In this document: positions 1-9,218 of the stretch, in pieces
Numbering within the stretch: the first letter of the stretch is position 1
Layout: each line of letters opens with the position of its first letter
Assembly: GCF_913046405.1 (NCBI RefSeq)
Contig: NZ_CAJWRQ010000017.1
Coordinates: 1 to 34,974, forward strand
Source: an uncultured Christiangramia sp.
Lineage (GTDB): Bacteria; Bacteroidota; Bacteroidia; Flavobacteriales; Flavobacteriaceae
Direction: 5' to 3'
DNA length: 34,974 nt
Translations under genes and position numbers: made by a program
Notes under the pieces: model-generated
Told to the model about the DNA's origin: nothing
Seen by the model: the letters and a program-made list of their open reading frames with translations, nothing else
Databases searched by the model: none

Positions 1-1
1 C

Positions 2-1234
2 ATGAAATTGGAGACTTCAGCATTTGAGGCAGATGCCATTTCAGAAAACACCGGCATCGCCATACTCGATCACGATAATGATGGCGATCTGGACATACTC
101 GTGGTAAGTGGTGGAAATGAATTTAGGTCTGGCGAAGCAATTCAGCCTAAACTATATGTCAATGAAAATGGACAGTTTAGAATAGACAGCATTAATTTTA
201 AAGGACTTTCCTTAAATGCTTCAGGAGTTAGTGTGGCAGACGTCAATAATGACGGATTTCAGGATGTATTTATTTCATCCAACCTCAAACCGCATGAATT
301 TGGTTCCAGCTCAAAGCAATTTCTTTGGATTAACAATAATGGGCAATTTAGAGATGCCACCAGGGAATATTTCAAAGAACTTCCCGGGAGCGTTCAAACT
401 TCGAAATGGGTTGATTTTAACAGAGATGGGTATTTGGACCTAATACTGGCAGGGCATTGGAACGGGCCGGAGATCTTTCTCAATAATAGTGGGAAGTCCT
501 TTTCGAAAATGGAAAGCAATTTATCAGATTTTAAAGGGTGGTGGAATGATCTTGAGCTTGCCGACTTTGATAATGACGGTGACCTTGATCTTGTAGTTGG
601 AAATTGGGGTCTTAATTCCAGGCTTACGGCAACACGGGAAGAGCCCGTAAATCTTTACCTGAACGACTTTGATGGGAATGCTACTTCAGATCCTATTCTA
701 ACATATTTTTATAAAGGTGAAGAAACCGTATTTGCTTCAAAAGATGAACTGGTTCAACAACTCCCATATTTGAAGAAAAGATTTAATACCTATGAACAGT
801 TTGCAAACGCAAAGCTTTCAGAAATATTTCCGAAGGAAAAATTAGAAGAAGCACAGGTGAAAAACGTCACAGAATTAGCCTCCTGCTATTTTGAAAATCT
901 TGGAAATGGAACTTTCAAAAAACTTGAATTACCTTTTGAAGCTCAGGTTTCACCAATGATGTCTATAGAAGTTTCAGATTACAATGCTGATGGTTACCAT
1001 GACATTCTTTTGGCAGGAAATAACTATGAAATAAGCACTCAATTAGGTAGATTAGATGCCTCACACGGTGTTTTACTATTAAATGATGGCAGCGCAAATT
1101 TCACAGTTTCGAAAGAATTTCCAGCGATCTCCGGGGCGGCACGTGACATTGGAAAAATATGTGTGGGAAATCAGGAATATGTGATCATCACGAGGAATAA
1201 TGATTCCCCTGTAATTTTAAAATCAACGAATTAA
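2..1234 (+). CDS. FG-GAP/VCBS-repeat protein, C-terminal part (5' end outside window)
   Basis: This is the C-terminal 410 residues of a large repeat protein. The first in-frame Met is almost certainly internal, because the sequence aligns with the last 400 or so residues of the two genes that follow. At least five calcium-binding-type repeats of the form DxDxDGxxD are visible, for example DHDNDGDLD near residue 24 and DFDNDGDLD near residue 193. Between the repeats lies a helical stretch (KKRFNTYEQFANAK) and a conserved LGRLDASHG segment near residue 350, both shared with the paralogues. FG-GAP repeats form beta-propellers. If the missing part matches the paralogues, the full protein is an ASPIC/UnbV lipoprotein of about 1,100 residues. 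The stop is one base before the next start, so it is cotranscribed. The ligand or substrate is unknown. Confidence 0.85.
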   Translation: MKLETSAFEADAISENTGIAILDHDNDGDLDILVVSGGNEFRSGEAIQPKLYVNENGQFRIDSINFKGLSLNASGVSVADVNNDGFQDVFISSNLKPHEFGSSSKQFLWINNNGQFRDATREYFKELPGSVQTSKWVDFNRDGYLDLILAGHWNGPEIFLNNSGKSFSKMESNLSDFKGWWNDLELADFDNDGDLDLVVGNWGLNSRLTATREEPVNLYLNDFDGNATSDPILTYFYKGEETVFASKDELVQQLPYLKKRFNTYEQFANAKLSEIFPKEKLEEAQVKNVTELASCYFENLGNGTFKKLELPFEAQVSPMMSIEVSDYNADGYHDILLAGNNYEISTQLGRLDASHGVLLLNDGSANFTVSKEFPAISGAARDIGKICVGNQEYVIITRNNDSPVILKSTN

Positions 1235-1235
1235 A

Positions 1236-4200
1236 ATGAATAGAACCAGGTACTTTCAGGTTTTAGCAATTTGCTTTTCAATATTTTTAGTCTCTTGCGA
1301 TTCAGATACAAAAAAAGAGGAGGATGATTCCGTAGAAAATATTCGCTCTCAGAATACTCTATTTACTGAAATGCTTCCAGAAGAAACAGGAATTGATTTT
1401 ATAAACGAAGTTAAGAATCAGCCAGACTTCAATATTTTCAAATACCGGAACTTTTATAATGGTGGTGGTGTTGCCATTGGAGATATTAATAATGATGGAC
1501 TCCCAGATATTTACCTAACCGCTAATATGAAACCGAATAAATTGTATCTCAACAAGGGTAATTTTGAGTTTGAAGATATTAGTGAATCTGCGGGCGTGGA
1601 AGGTAACAAGCCATGGTCGACCGGAGTCAATATGGTCGATATCAATAATGACGGACTCCTCGATATCTACGTGAGTAATGCCGGAAATATGGAAGGCGAC
1701 AATCATGATAACGATTTGTATATAAATAATGGAGATCTAACTTTTACTCAAAAAGCTAAGGAATTTAACCTGGCAGAAACCGGATTTAGCACACATGCAT
1801 CCTTTTTTGATTATGACAAGGATGGTGATCTGGATGCCTATATTTTGAATAATTCCAACATACCAGTGAGCACTCTTGGCTTTGCCGAGCAAAGAAATAT
1901 TCGAGCACAGGATTGGGAAGGAGTGCCTAAAATTTTTAGAGGAGTAGGAGATATGCTGCTAAGAAATGATGATGGCGTATTTACCGATGTGAGTGAGGAG
2001 GCTGGTATCTTCGGAAGTTTGATAGGTTTTGGTCTTGGAGTGATGGTTAGTGACTTTAACAACGACCTGTATCCAGATATCTATGTATCCAATGATTTCT
2101 ACGAGCGTGATTATTTATATATCAATAATCAGGATGGTACTTTTACTGAAGAGATTGAAAACTGGACTCAGCATTTATCTCTTTCTGCGATGGGAGTGGA
2201 TATGGCAGATATCAATAATGATGGTTTTGCGGATATTTTTATCACCGACATGCTTCCCGATTCTGAAGAAAGGGTAAAATCTGTGATGGAATTTGAAGGG
2301 TATAACGTCTTTAAACTGAAGCAAAGCAAGGATTTTTTCCAGCAATACATTCATAATACCCTGCAATTAAATAATGGGAATGAGTCATTTGCAGAGATCG
2401 CTCATTTTAGCGGTGTTGAAAGTACAGACTGGAGTTGGGCAGGACTTATCTTTGATATGGATAATGATGGAAACCGTGATATATATGTCACCAACGGAAT
2501 TAATCATGATCTAACCGATCTCGATTTTGTTGAATTCTTTGCCAATGAGATCATTCAGAAAATGGCATTAACTGGTAAAAAGGAAGCAATCGATTCCATT
2601 ATCAATAAGATGCCGGTAACCAAACTGCCTAATTATGCTTTTCAAAATCAGGGGAATCTTAAATTCAAAAATAAGGCTGAAGAATGGGGGTTGGGCCTAC
2701 CAAGTCTTAGTAATGGCTGCGCATATGGTGATCTTGATAATGATGGAGATCTTGATCTGGTCGTAAATAACGTAAATATGAATTCCTTTATTTACAGAAA
2801 CAATTCTGAAAAAATCGCAGATCACAATTACCTTAGAATTAAGCTGGAAGGAGGTGATAAGAATAGGTTTGCGATTGGAGCTGTTGTCAAAATATATGCA
2901 GGTAATGAGATCATTATGCAGGATCAAAATCCATCTCGCGGCTTTCAGTCCTCCATGGATTATGTGATGAATATTGGCCTGGGTAAGAAACAAAATCTAG
3001 ACTCCTTGAGAGTGATCTGGCCAGACAACGCGACTCAATTGCTTGAAAATGTGAAAACCAATCAAACTTTGGTTCTGGATCATTCCGAAGCTAAGGATCA
3101 ATTTAAGATCAGGAAACAAACAAATTCAAAAACCCTGCTTACCGAAGTTTCCAACGATGAACTGGAAAGTCATTCAGAAAATCAATATACCGATTTTGAC
3201 TTTGAAGGAATGATCTATAAAAAATTAAGTCAGGAAGGTCCGGCCATGGCAGTTGGTGATATCAATAATGATGGAAATGAGGATGTTTTTATTGGAGGGG
3301 CTAAAAAACAAGCTGGAACTATTTATCTGAATCGTGGAAATGGAAATCTGCAGAAAATGCATCAACCCGCTTTAACAGCCGATGCGATGTTCGAAGATAC
3401 TGCAGCTGCGTTTTTTGATGCAAACGGCGACGGAAAATTAGATTTAATGATTGGCTCTGGAGGGAATGAGATTGGTGAATCGACGAATTACCGTCCTAGA
3501 CTTTACCTCAACGATGGTCGAGGCAATTTTAAACCAACTCAGGCGAAGATCCCTTCTGTAGAACAAAATGTGGCGACGATCGCTCCCCTTGATTTCGACA
3601 ACGATGGCGATGTGGATCTCTTTATAGGATCCAGAAGTGTTGCGGTAAATTATGGAATTGATCCACAGCATTTATTTCTCGAAAATCAAGGGAATGGCGA
3701 ATTTGTTAACGCTACAGAAAGGGTCGCTTATGATGTGAAATATGCAGGGATGATTACCGATGCAACCTGGGAAGATATAGATGGCGACGGTAAAAAAGAT
3801 TTGGTCACAGTTTCAGATTGGGGTGCCCCTCATGTGTATACAAATTCTGGAAAAAGATTAAGCTTGCTTAAGAATGACCTGGAAAAGTATACTGGATGGT
3901 GGAATACGGTGGAAGCTGCAGATCTGGATAATGACGGCGATATGGACCTGGTTCTGGGGAATAAGGGAGCAAATCTTACCTATGAGACAAGTTTTGAAAA
4001 CCCAATGAAGTTATGGGTCAACGATTACGATGATAACGGAACTATCGAGCAGATCGTAACTTTGGATAAAGATGGAAAAGATTATCCATTGCATATGAAA
4101 AAAGAGATGATCTCTCAGCTGGTTTTTCTAAAAAAGGAAAATTTAAAAGCTTCAGAATACGCTAAGAAAACCGTACAGGAATTAATTCCTGATCAAAAAA

Positions 4201-4604
4201 TTCAGAATTCTATAGTCAAAGAAGCGAATATTTCAGAGACAATCATAGCTATCAATGACGGGAAAGGTCAGTTTAAGATTCAGAAACTTCCAGGAAGAGT
4301 TCAGTTCTCTTGCGTTTGCGGAATTTCCTGCGTGGATGTGAACAATGACGGAAATCTTGACTTGGTGATGGCCGGTAATGATTTTGAATTCAAACCACAA
4401 TTTAGCCGACTTGATGCTGGCTATGGAAGCGTATTGCTTGGTGATGGTAAGATGAATTTTGAATGGAAAGATTTTAAAGAAAGTGGTTTCCATATTCGGG
4501 ACGAAGTCAAGTACCTGAAACGTATTCGTGATAAGAATGGTAAGACTTTTATAATCGCTGCTATTAACGACCAAAAACCTCGAATTTTTGAAATCAGCAA
4601 TTAG
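1236..4604 (+). CDS. ASPIC/UnbV FG-GAP-repeat lipoprotein (CRTAC1-like)
   Basis: A 1,122-residue outer-envelope lipoprotein. The signal peptide ends in LVSC with the lipidated Cys at residue 21. An acidic linker (CDSDTKKEEDD) follows, of the kind that can act as a surface-export signal in Bacteroidota. About 13 DxNxDGxxD calcium-binding repeats follow in two blocks (roughly residues 80-520 and 670-1080). They are separated by an ASPIC/UnbV domain at about 530-615 (NYLRIKLEGG, then SLRVIWPDN). Two tandem propellers joined by this domain are the likely fold. Proteins of this family are often encoded near SusC/SusD outer-membrane genes, but none is visible here. The biochemical role is not established. 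The gene starts 1 nt after the previous stop and overlaps the next gene by 17 nt, which suggests translational coupling. Confidence 0.9.
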   Translation: MNRTRYFQVLAICFSIFLVSCDSDTKKEEDDSVENIRSQNTLFTEMLPEETGIDFINEVKNQPDFNIFKYRNFYNGGGVAIGDINNDGLPDIYLTANMKPNKLYLNKGNFEFEDISESAGVEGNKPWSTGVNMVDINNDGLLDIYVSNAGNMEGDNHDNDLYINNGDLTFTQKAKEFNLAETGFSTHASFFDYDKDGDLDAYILNNSNIPVSTLGFAEQRNIRAQDWEGVPKIFRGVGDMLLRNDDGVFTDVSEEAGIFGSLIGFGLGVMVSDFNNDLYPDIYVSNDFYERDYLYINNQDGTFTEEIENWTQHLSLSAMGVDMADINNDGFADIFITDMLPDSEERVKSVMEFEGYNVFKLKQSKDFFQQYIHNTLQLNNGNESFAEIAHFSGVESTDWSWAGLIFDMDNDGNRDIYVTNGINHDLTDLDFVEFFANEIIQKMALTGKKEAIDSIINKMPVTKLPNYAFQNQGNLKFKNKAEEWGLGLPSLSNGCAYGDLDNDGDLDLVVNNVNMNSFIYRNNSEKIADHNYLRIKLEGGDKNRFAIGAVVKIYAGNEIIMQDQNPSRGFQSSMDYVMNIGLGKKQNLDSLRVIWPDNATQLLENVKTNQTLVLDHSEAKDQFKIRKQTNSKTLLTEVSNDELESHSENQYTDFDFEGMIYKKLSQEGPAMAVGDINNDGNEDVFIGGAKKQAGTIYLNRGNGNLQKMHQPALTADAMFEDTAAAFFDANGDGKLDLMIGSGGNEIGESTNYRPRLYLNDGRGNFKPTQAKIPSVEQNVATIAPLDFDNDGDVDLFIGSRSVAVNYGIDPQHLFLENQGNGEFVNATERVAYDVKYAGMITDATWEDIDGDGKKDLVTVSDWGAPHVYTNSGKRLSLLKNDLEKYTGWWNTVEAADLDNDGDMDLVLGNKGANLTYETSFENPMKLWVNDYDDNGTIEQIVTLDKDGKDYPLHMKKEMISQLVFLKKENLKASEYAKKTVQELIPDQKIQNSIVKEANISETIIAINDGKGQFKIQKLPGRVQFSCVCGISCVDVNNDGNLDLVMAGNDFEFKPQFSRLDAGYGSVLLGDGKMNFEWKDFKESGFHIRDEVKYLKRIRDKNGKTFIIAAINDQKPRIFEISN

Positions 4605-7600
4605 TAGATTCTTTCTTTATTCCCTGCTTATTTTTGTTTTCTCCTGTAGTAAAGACAAAGAAATGGAGCAGGAATCACTGTTTTTTAGTAATCCTGAAGC
4701 CAAGGTAACTGGGATCGATTTTGTCAATGAGCTTACAGAAACCCGGGACCAGAACATTCTGGATTATCTCTATTTCTACAATGGAGGTGGAGTAAGTATT
4801 GGCGACATTAATAACGACGGACTTCCGGATATTTATTTTACTGGTAATCAGGTTCAAAATCGGTTGTATCTCAATAAAGGATCCTTAAAATTTGATGACA
4901 TTACTGCAACGGCTGGAGTCGGTGGTCAAAGTACCTGGAATACAGGTACTACTATGGCCGATGTTAACAGCGACGGATTATTAGATATCTACGTTTCTGC
5001 AGTCGTCGGCGTTAATGGGTTTCGCGGCCACAACGAATTATTCATCAACAACGGTGATCTTACTTTTACCGAAAGTGCTGCTGAATATGGTCTCGATCTG
5101 GACACCTACAGTTCCCAGACTGCATTTTTTGACCTTGATAATGATGGTGATCTCGATGCATATATTCTGAATCATGCCGTGCATACGAATGAATCATTTG
5201 GGCCGGCAAATATTCGCAACAACCGTGTTTACGAAAGCGGTGATAAATTGATGCTGAACGAGAATGGTAAATTTCGGGACATTAGTGTACAGGCTGGAAT
5301 CTATGGTGGAGCAAACTCTTACGGACTTGGAATCACTACTGCGGATTTCAATAATGATGGTTTTACAGATGTTTATATAGGAAATGATTTTCATGAAGAT
5401 GATTACTACTACATCAACAACGGGGACGGTACCTTCAGCGAGGAATTGAAAACGAGGTTTGGTCATACATCCAGGTTTTCTATGGGAAATGACGCAGCAG
5501 ATATTAATAATGATGGATTCGTAGACTTGATCACGCTGGACATGCTACCAGAAGAAGAGACCGTTCTAAAATCTTCCGCAGGAGATGATAATGTAAACCT
5601 TGACCGCTTTCGCATAGAGAAACTGGGTTATCACCCGCAGTACACCCGCAATATGCTACAGGTCAATAAAGGCGGTGAGTTCTTTGCAGAAACAGCCTTA
5701 ATGAGCGGAGTAGCGGCTACCGATTGGAGTTGGGGACCTCTGTTTGCAGATTTCGATCAGGACGGATCTCAGGACCTTTTTATAAGCAACGGGATTCCCA
5801 GACGTCCTAACGATCTGGATTACGTGAAGTATACTTCTAACGAGCAAATTCAGAAGAAACTAGATAAAACCACGATCGTGGATAACGAAGTGCTCGACAA
5901 AATGCCTGCCGGAGCTGTGACAAATTATGTATTTAAGGGTTCCGGGAAAGGACAGTTCGAAAATGTAACCAATAAATGGATTGCAAATGATTCCATTATT
6001 TCAACCGGAGTGGCTTATGGCGATCTGGATAATGATGGCGATATCGATATTGTGACCAATAACATTAATGCACCTGCCAGTGTCTATATTAATGATTTTG
6101 CTGAAGGAAATTATTTAAAACTGAAACTTCAGGGATCAGATTTGAATTCCTTCGGAATAGGTGCAAAAGCAATTATTTATACTTCTGAAGCTGCTCAAGT
6201 TCGACAGTTATATACCACTAAAGCTTTTCAGTCTTCATCAGAACCTTTGATGCATTTCGGTTTAAAACAAGGGGAGACTGTGGATAGTTTAAGGATTATC
6301 TGGCCTGGAAATCGTTCTCAACTCATTATTTCACCAGCGCTGAATTCTACTCTTTCGCTAAAGTTTTCCAATGCGAATGATAGCATCAATACTGCTGAAA
6401 TATTTAAAACCCGAAGCAAGTTTCAATTCCAAAGAAGTGAAAACTTTGGGATCGATTATGAGCATAAGGAGAATACTTATAATGACTTTGATGTGCAAAA
6501 GTTAATACCACATCAAACTTCAGATCTTGGACCTGCTGTTAAGGTAGCAGATCTAAATAATGACGGGAAAGATGACATCATTTTTGGTGCTTCCAGGTTT
6601 CAGCCTTCAGTTGTCTACTATCAGGAAAAAGGCAATTTCAGAAAAAAGAATTTTAAAGCATTAGCCAGTGATTCATTGGCTGAAGACGCATCGATTACTA
6701 TTGCCGATCTGAATAGTGACGGACTCCAGGATATCCTGATAGCCTCTGGTGGAGGAGAGTCTGTTGGAAAGAATAAGTGGTTGCAGGACAGAATCTATTA
6801 TAATTCTAAAGAAGGAGATTTCCAGAAGTCAGAGTCGTTTCCTGAACTATTCCTTAATTCTTCTGTGATTAAAACTGCCGACTATGATAATGACGGTGAT
6901 CTGGATATTTTCATTGGCAGTAATGCACAAAATTACCAGTATGGAGCGATCCCAAAGTCGGTGCTATTGCGAAATGATAACAGTAAATTCACTGAAGTGC
7001 AGTCAGAGATCTTTGAGAACATTGGTATGGTGAACGATATGATCTGGACAGATATTGATGGTGACAATGATCTGGATATGATGATGGTAGGCGAGTGGAT
7101 GTCTCCGCAAATCCTGGAAAATAATAATGGAACATTTATGAAATCGGCTGCACTGGAAAATATCCCGTTAAATGGATTATGGCAAACCTTGATAGCATCA
7201 GATATTGATCACGATGGTGATATGGATTACCTTTTGGGAAATTGGGGTCTTAATACCAAACTAAAAGCTTCTGCAGAACATCCTTTGAAATTATATTACA
7301 AAGATTTTGATCAGAATGGCCTCACTGAAACCATCCTGGCAATGGAAAAAGATGGGAAGTATTATATGCCGTATGGTCTTGACGAATTGAGCGCACAGTT
7401 GAACCAGATGCGCAAGAAGTTCACTCAATATAAAGACTATGCTGGTAAAAGCATTGACGAAATCTTTTCTAAAGATGAACTGAACTCTGCAAGACTGCTG
7501 GAAGTACATACATTATCTTCCGGCTACCTGAAGAATAATAACGGGAAATTCAGTTTCCGGGCTTTTAAAGATGAACTACAAATAGCTCCCATACGTGCGA

Positions 7601-7869
7601 TGCTCAGTTATGATTTTAATAAAGATGGCAGAACTGAAGTACTGGTAGGTGGTAATTATTTCGGGATAACACCTTATCATGGTAGATTTGATGCGATGGG
7701 TGGAATGCTGATGTTAAATCAGGATAAAATTCTTGATTCTTATGAAATTGGTTTAAATTTATCACAAAAATCTGTTAAAGATTTTTCGATTATTGAAATT
7801 TCAAACAAGTCCTATCTTATAGTGACCATAAATAATTCAGAAATTGAAATCTATGAATTCAGTTTTTAA
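4588..7869 (+). CDS. ASPIC/UnbV FG-GAP-repeat lipoprotein, third tandem paralogue
   Basis: A 1,093-residue paralogue of the preceding gene with the same layout. The signal peptide ends FVFSC with Cys at residue 20. About 14 FG-GAP-type repeats lie in two blocks around an ASPIC/UnbV domain at about residues 506-594 (NYLKLKLQG, then SLRIIWPGN). The start is a TTG at 4588, inside the end of the upstream gene. No ATG precedes the signal peptide, and the first downstream ATG (near 4663) would remove the signal peptide and lipobox, so TTG is the best choice. One repeat has DGDND in place of the usual DGDGD spacing. The 17-nt overlaps at both ends point to coupled translation. It is probably outer-membrane anchored and possibly surface exposed. 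Function beyond a beta-propeller scaffold is unknown. Confidence 0.88.
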   Translation: MKSAISRFFLYSLLIFVFSCSKDKEMEQESLFFSNPEAKVTGIDFVNELTETRDQNILDYLYFYNGGGVSIGDINNDGLPDIYFTGNQVQNRLYLNKGSLKFDDITATAGVGGQSTWNTGTTMADVNSDGLLDIYVSAVVGVNGFRGHNELFINNGDLTFTESAAEYGLDLDTYSSQTAFFDLDNDGDLDAYILNHAVHTNESFGPANIRNNRVYESGDKLMLNENGKFRDISVQAGIYGGANSYGLGITTADFNNDGFTDVYIGNDFHEDDYYYINNGDGTFSEELKTRFGHTSRFSMGNDAADINNDGFVDLITLDMLPEEETVLKSSAGDDNVNLDRFRIEKLGYHPQYTRNMLQVNKGGEFFAETALMSGVAATDWSWGPLFADFDQDGSQDLFISNGIPRRPNDLDYVKYTSNEQIQKKLDKTTIVDNEVLDKMPAGAVTNYVFKGSGKGQFENVTNKWIANDSIISTGVAYGDLDNDGDIDIVTNNINAPASVYINDFAEGNYLKLKLQGSDLNSFGIGAKAIIYTSEAAQVRQLYTTKAFQSSSEPLMHFGLKQGETVDSLRIIWPGNRSQLIISPALNSTLSLKFSNANDSINTAEIFKTRSKFQFQRSENFGIDYEHKENTYNDFDVQKLIPHQTSDLGPAVKVADLNNDGKDDIIFGASRFQPSVVYYQEKGNFRKKNFKALASDSLAEDASITIADLNSDGLQDILIASGGGESVGKNKWLQDRIYYNSKEGDFQKSESFPELFLNSSVIKTADYDNDGDLDIFIGSNAQNYQYGAIPKSVLLRNDNSKFTEVQSEIFENIGMVNDMIWTDIDGDNDLDMMMVGEWMSPQILENNNGTFMKSAALENIPLNGLWQTLIASDIDHDGDMDYLLGNWGLNTKLKASAEHPLKLYYKDFDQNGLTETILAMEKDGKYYMPYGLDELSAQLNQMRKKFTQYKDYAGKSIDEIFSKDELNSARLLEVHTLSSGYLKNNNGKFSFRAFKDELQIAPIRAMLSYDFNKDGRTEVLVGGNYFGITPYHGRFDAMGGMLMLNQDKILDSYEIGLNLSQKSVKDFSIIEISNKSYLIVTINNSEIEIYEFSF

Positions 7870-9217
7870 AATAATTGCCAGCATATCATGTTGTCTGCTT
7901 CTTTTGATTTCCTGTGCACAGGAAGAGAAAGAGATTGTCGTGACAGCAGATGATTTTCATGCTGCTAATGAGCACATCAGTAAAACGATGGTGCACGATA
8001 TTTTTTCCCCACCGGTGGCAAGTAGAGTATATGCTTATTCCAATATTGCTGCTTATGAAGTCATGGCTCAATTTGATGAGAATTACCAGAGTCTTTCAGG
8101 CCAGTTAACCAATCTCGAGGAAGTTCCAGCTCCAGAATCTGATCTTACAAACCCGGAAGTGGCCGCAATTGTGGCATTTTACGACATCGCAACCAGCCTG
8201 GTATTTTCAGAAGATAAAGTGAGGGTTAAAAGTGATAGTCTCTTCACGAAGTGGAAAAATACGAATGAGAGATCCTTTAAGGTTTCTGAAGCATACGGGA
8301 AAAGGGTGGCCGCTCATATAAAAGATTGGTTGAAACAGGATAACTATTCTGAAACCCGAACCATGCCTAAATTTTCTATTCTTACAGATGATGAAAGCAG
8401 ATGGCAGCCAACCCCACCTTCTTACATGGATGGGATCGAACCGCATTGGATGAAAATAAGACCCTTTGTGATAGAGGACGCGGACCAGTTTAGACCAGCG
8501 CCACCACCAGAATTTTCTATGGAAGAAGGTTCAAGATTTCATACAGAACTCATGGAGGTTTATAATATTAGAGAGAAAATCGCAAAAGATGAGGAGAACA
8601 GCGAAGAAATGGCGATCGCCAAGTTCTGGGACTGTAATCCCTACGTTTCGATATTACGAGGGCATTTAATGTTCGCTACTAAAAAGATCACTCCAGGAGG
8701 TCACTGGATGGGAATTGTCAAAATTGCCTGCGAGAAGGATGAAGCCGACTTCAGTAAGTCTGTTTATGCGTATTCTAAGACTGCCATAGCTATCGCAGAT
8801 GGTTTCATTAGCTGCTGGGATGAGAAGTACCGGAGCAACCTTGTGAGACCTGAAACTGTTATCAATAAATATATAGATGAGAACTGGACATCTGTACTTC
8901 AAACTCCGCCATTTCCGGAGTATACAAGTGGACATTCTGTAATTTCTGCGGCTGCTGCCACGGCTTTGACAGATATTTTTGGTGATAACTTCGCTTTTGA
9001 TGATGATACTGAAGTAGATTATGGACTACCGGTTAGAAGCTTTGAATCATTTAATAAAGCTTCAGAAGAGGCAGCGAACAGTAGATTGTATGGAGGAATT
9101 CATTACCGGGCTGCCATTGAAGTTGGGATGACCCAGGGCCAGGATCTGGGAAAATATGTCATCGAAAATCTTCAAATGACAAAATTTACTGAAAATTCTG
9201 AATTAGCTTCCAAATAG
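7853..9217 (+). CDS. Vanadium-dependent haloperoxidase/PAP2-superfamily lipoprotein
   Basis: A 454-residue lipoprotein (lipobox LISC, Cys21) of the PAP2/vanadium haloperoxidase superfamily. The three vanadate/phosphate-binding motifs are visible: KX6RP at K325 to R332-P333, a TSGH version of PSGH ending at H361, and SRX5H at S410-R411 to H417. The usual Asp four residues after the last His is Ala421. Family members either oxidise halides with hydrogen peroxide or hydrolyse phosphate esters, and the sequence cannot settle which. The lipoprotein signal places it in the periplasm or at the outer membrane. The start was set at ATG 7853. A TTG nine bases upstream (7844) is in frame and would add three residues. 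It overlaps the previous FG-GAP gene by 17 nt and precedes the GyrI-like gene by 1 nt, so it belongs to that operon. Confidence 0.85.
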   Translation: MNSVFKIIASISCCLLLLISCAQEEKEIVVTADDFHAANEHISKTMVHDIFSPPVASRVYAYSNIAAYEVMAQFDENYQSLSGQLTNLEEVPAPESDLTNPEVAAIVAFYDIATSLVFSEDKVRVKSDSLFTKWKNTNERSFKVSEAYGKRVAAHIKDWLKQDNYSETRTMPKFSILTDDESRWQPTPPSYMDGIEPHWMKIRPFVIEDADQFRPAPPPEFSMEEGSRFHTELMEVYNIREKIAKDEENSEEMAIAKFWDCNPYVSILRGHLMFATKKITPGGHWMGIVKIACEKDEADFSKSVYAYSKTAIAIADGFISCWDEKYRSNLVRPETVINKYIDENWTSVLQTPPFPEYTSGHSVISAAAATALTDIFGDNFAFDDDTEVDYGLPVRSFESFNKASEEAANSRLYGGIHYRAAIEVGMTQGQDLGKYVIENLQMTKFTENSELASK

Positions 9218-9218
9218 T

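Noticed and set aside
2-1234. First gene as a short complete gene starting at ATG 2, or as a pseudogene
   Set aside because: It aligns with the C-terminal third of the paralogues from its very first residues and has no signal peptide, so truncation by the window edge is the simpler view. No frameshift is visible.
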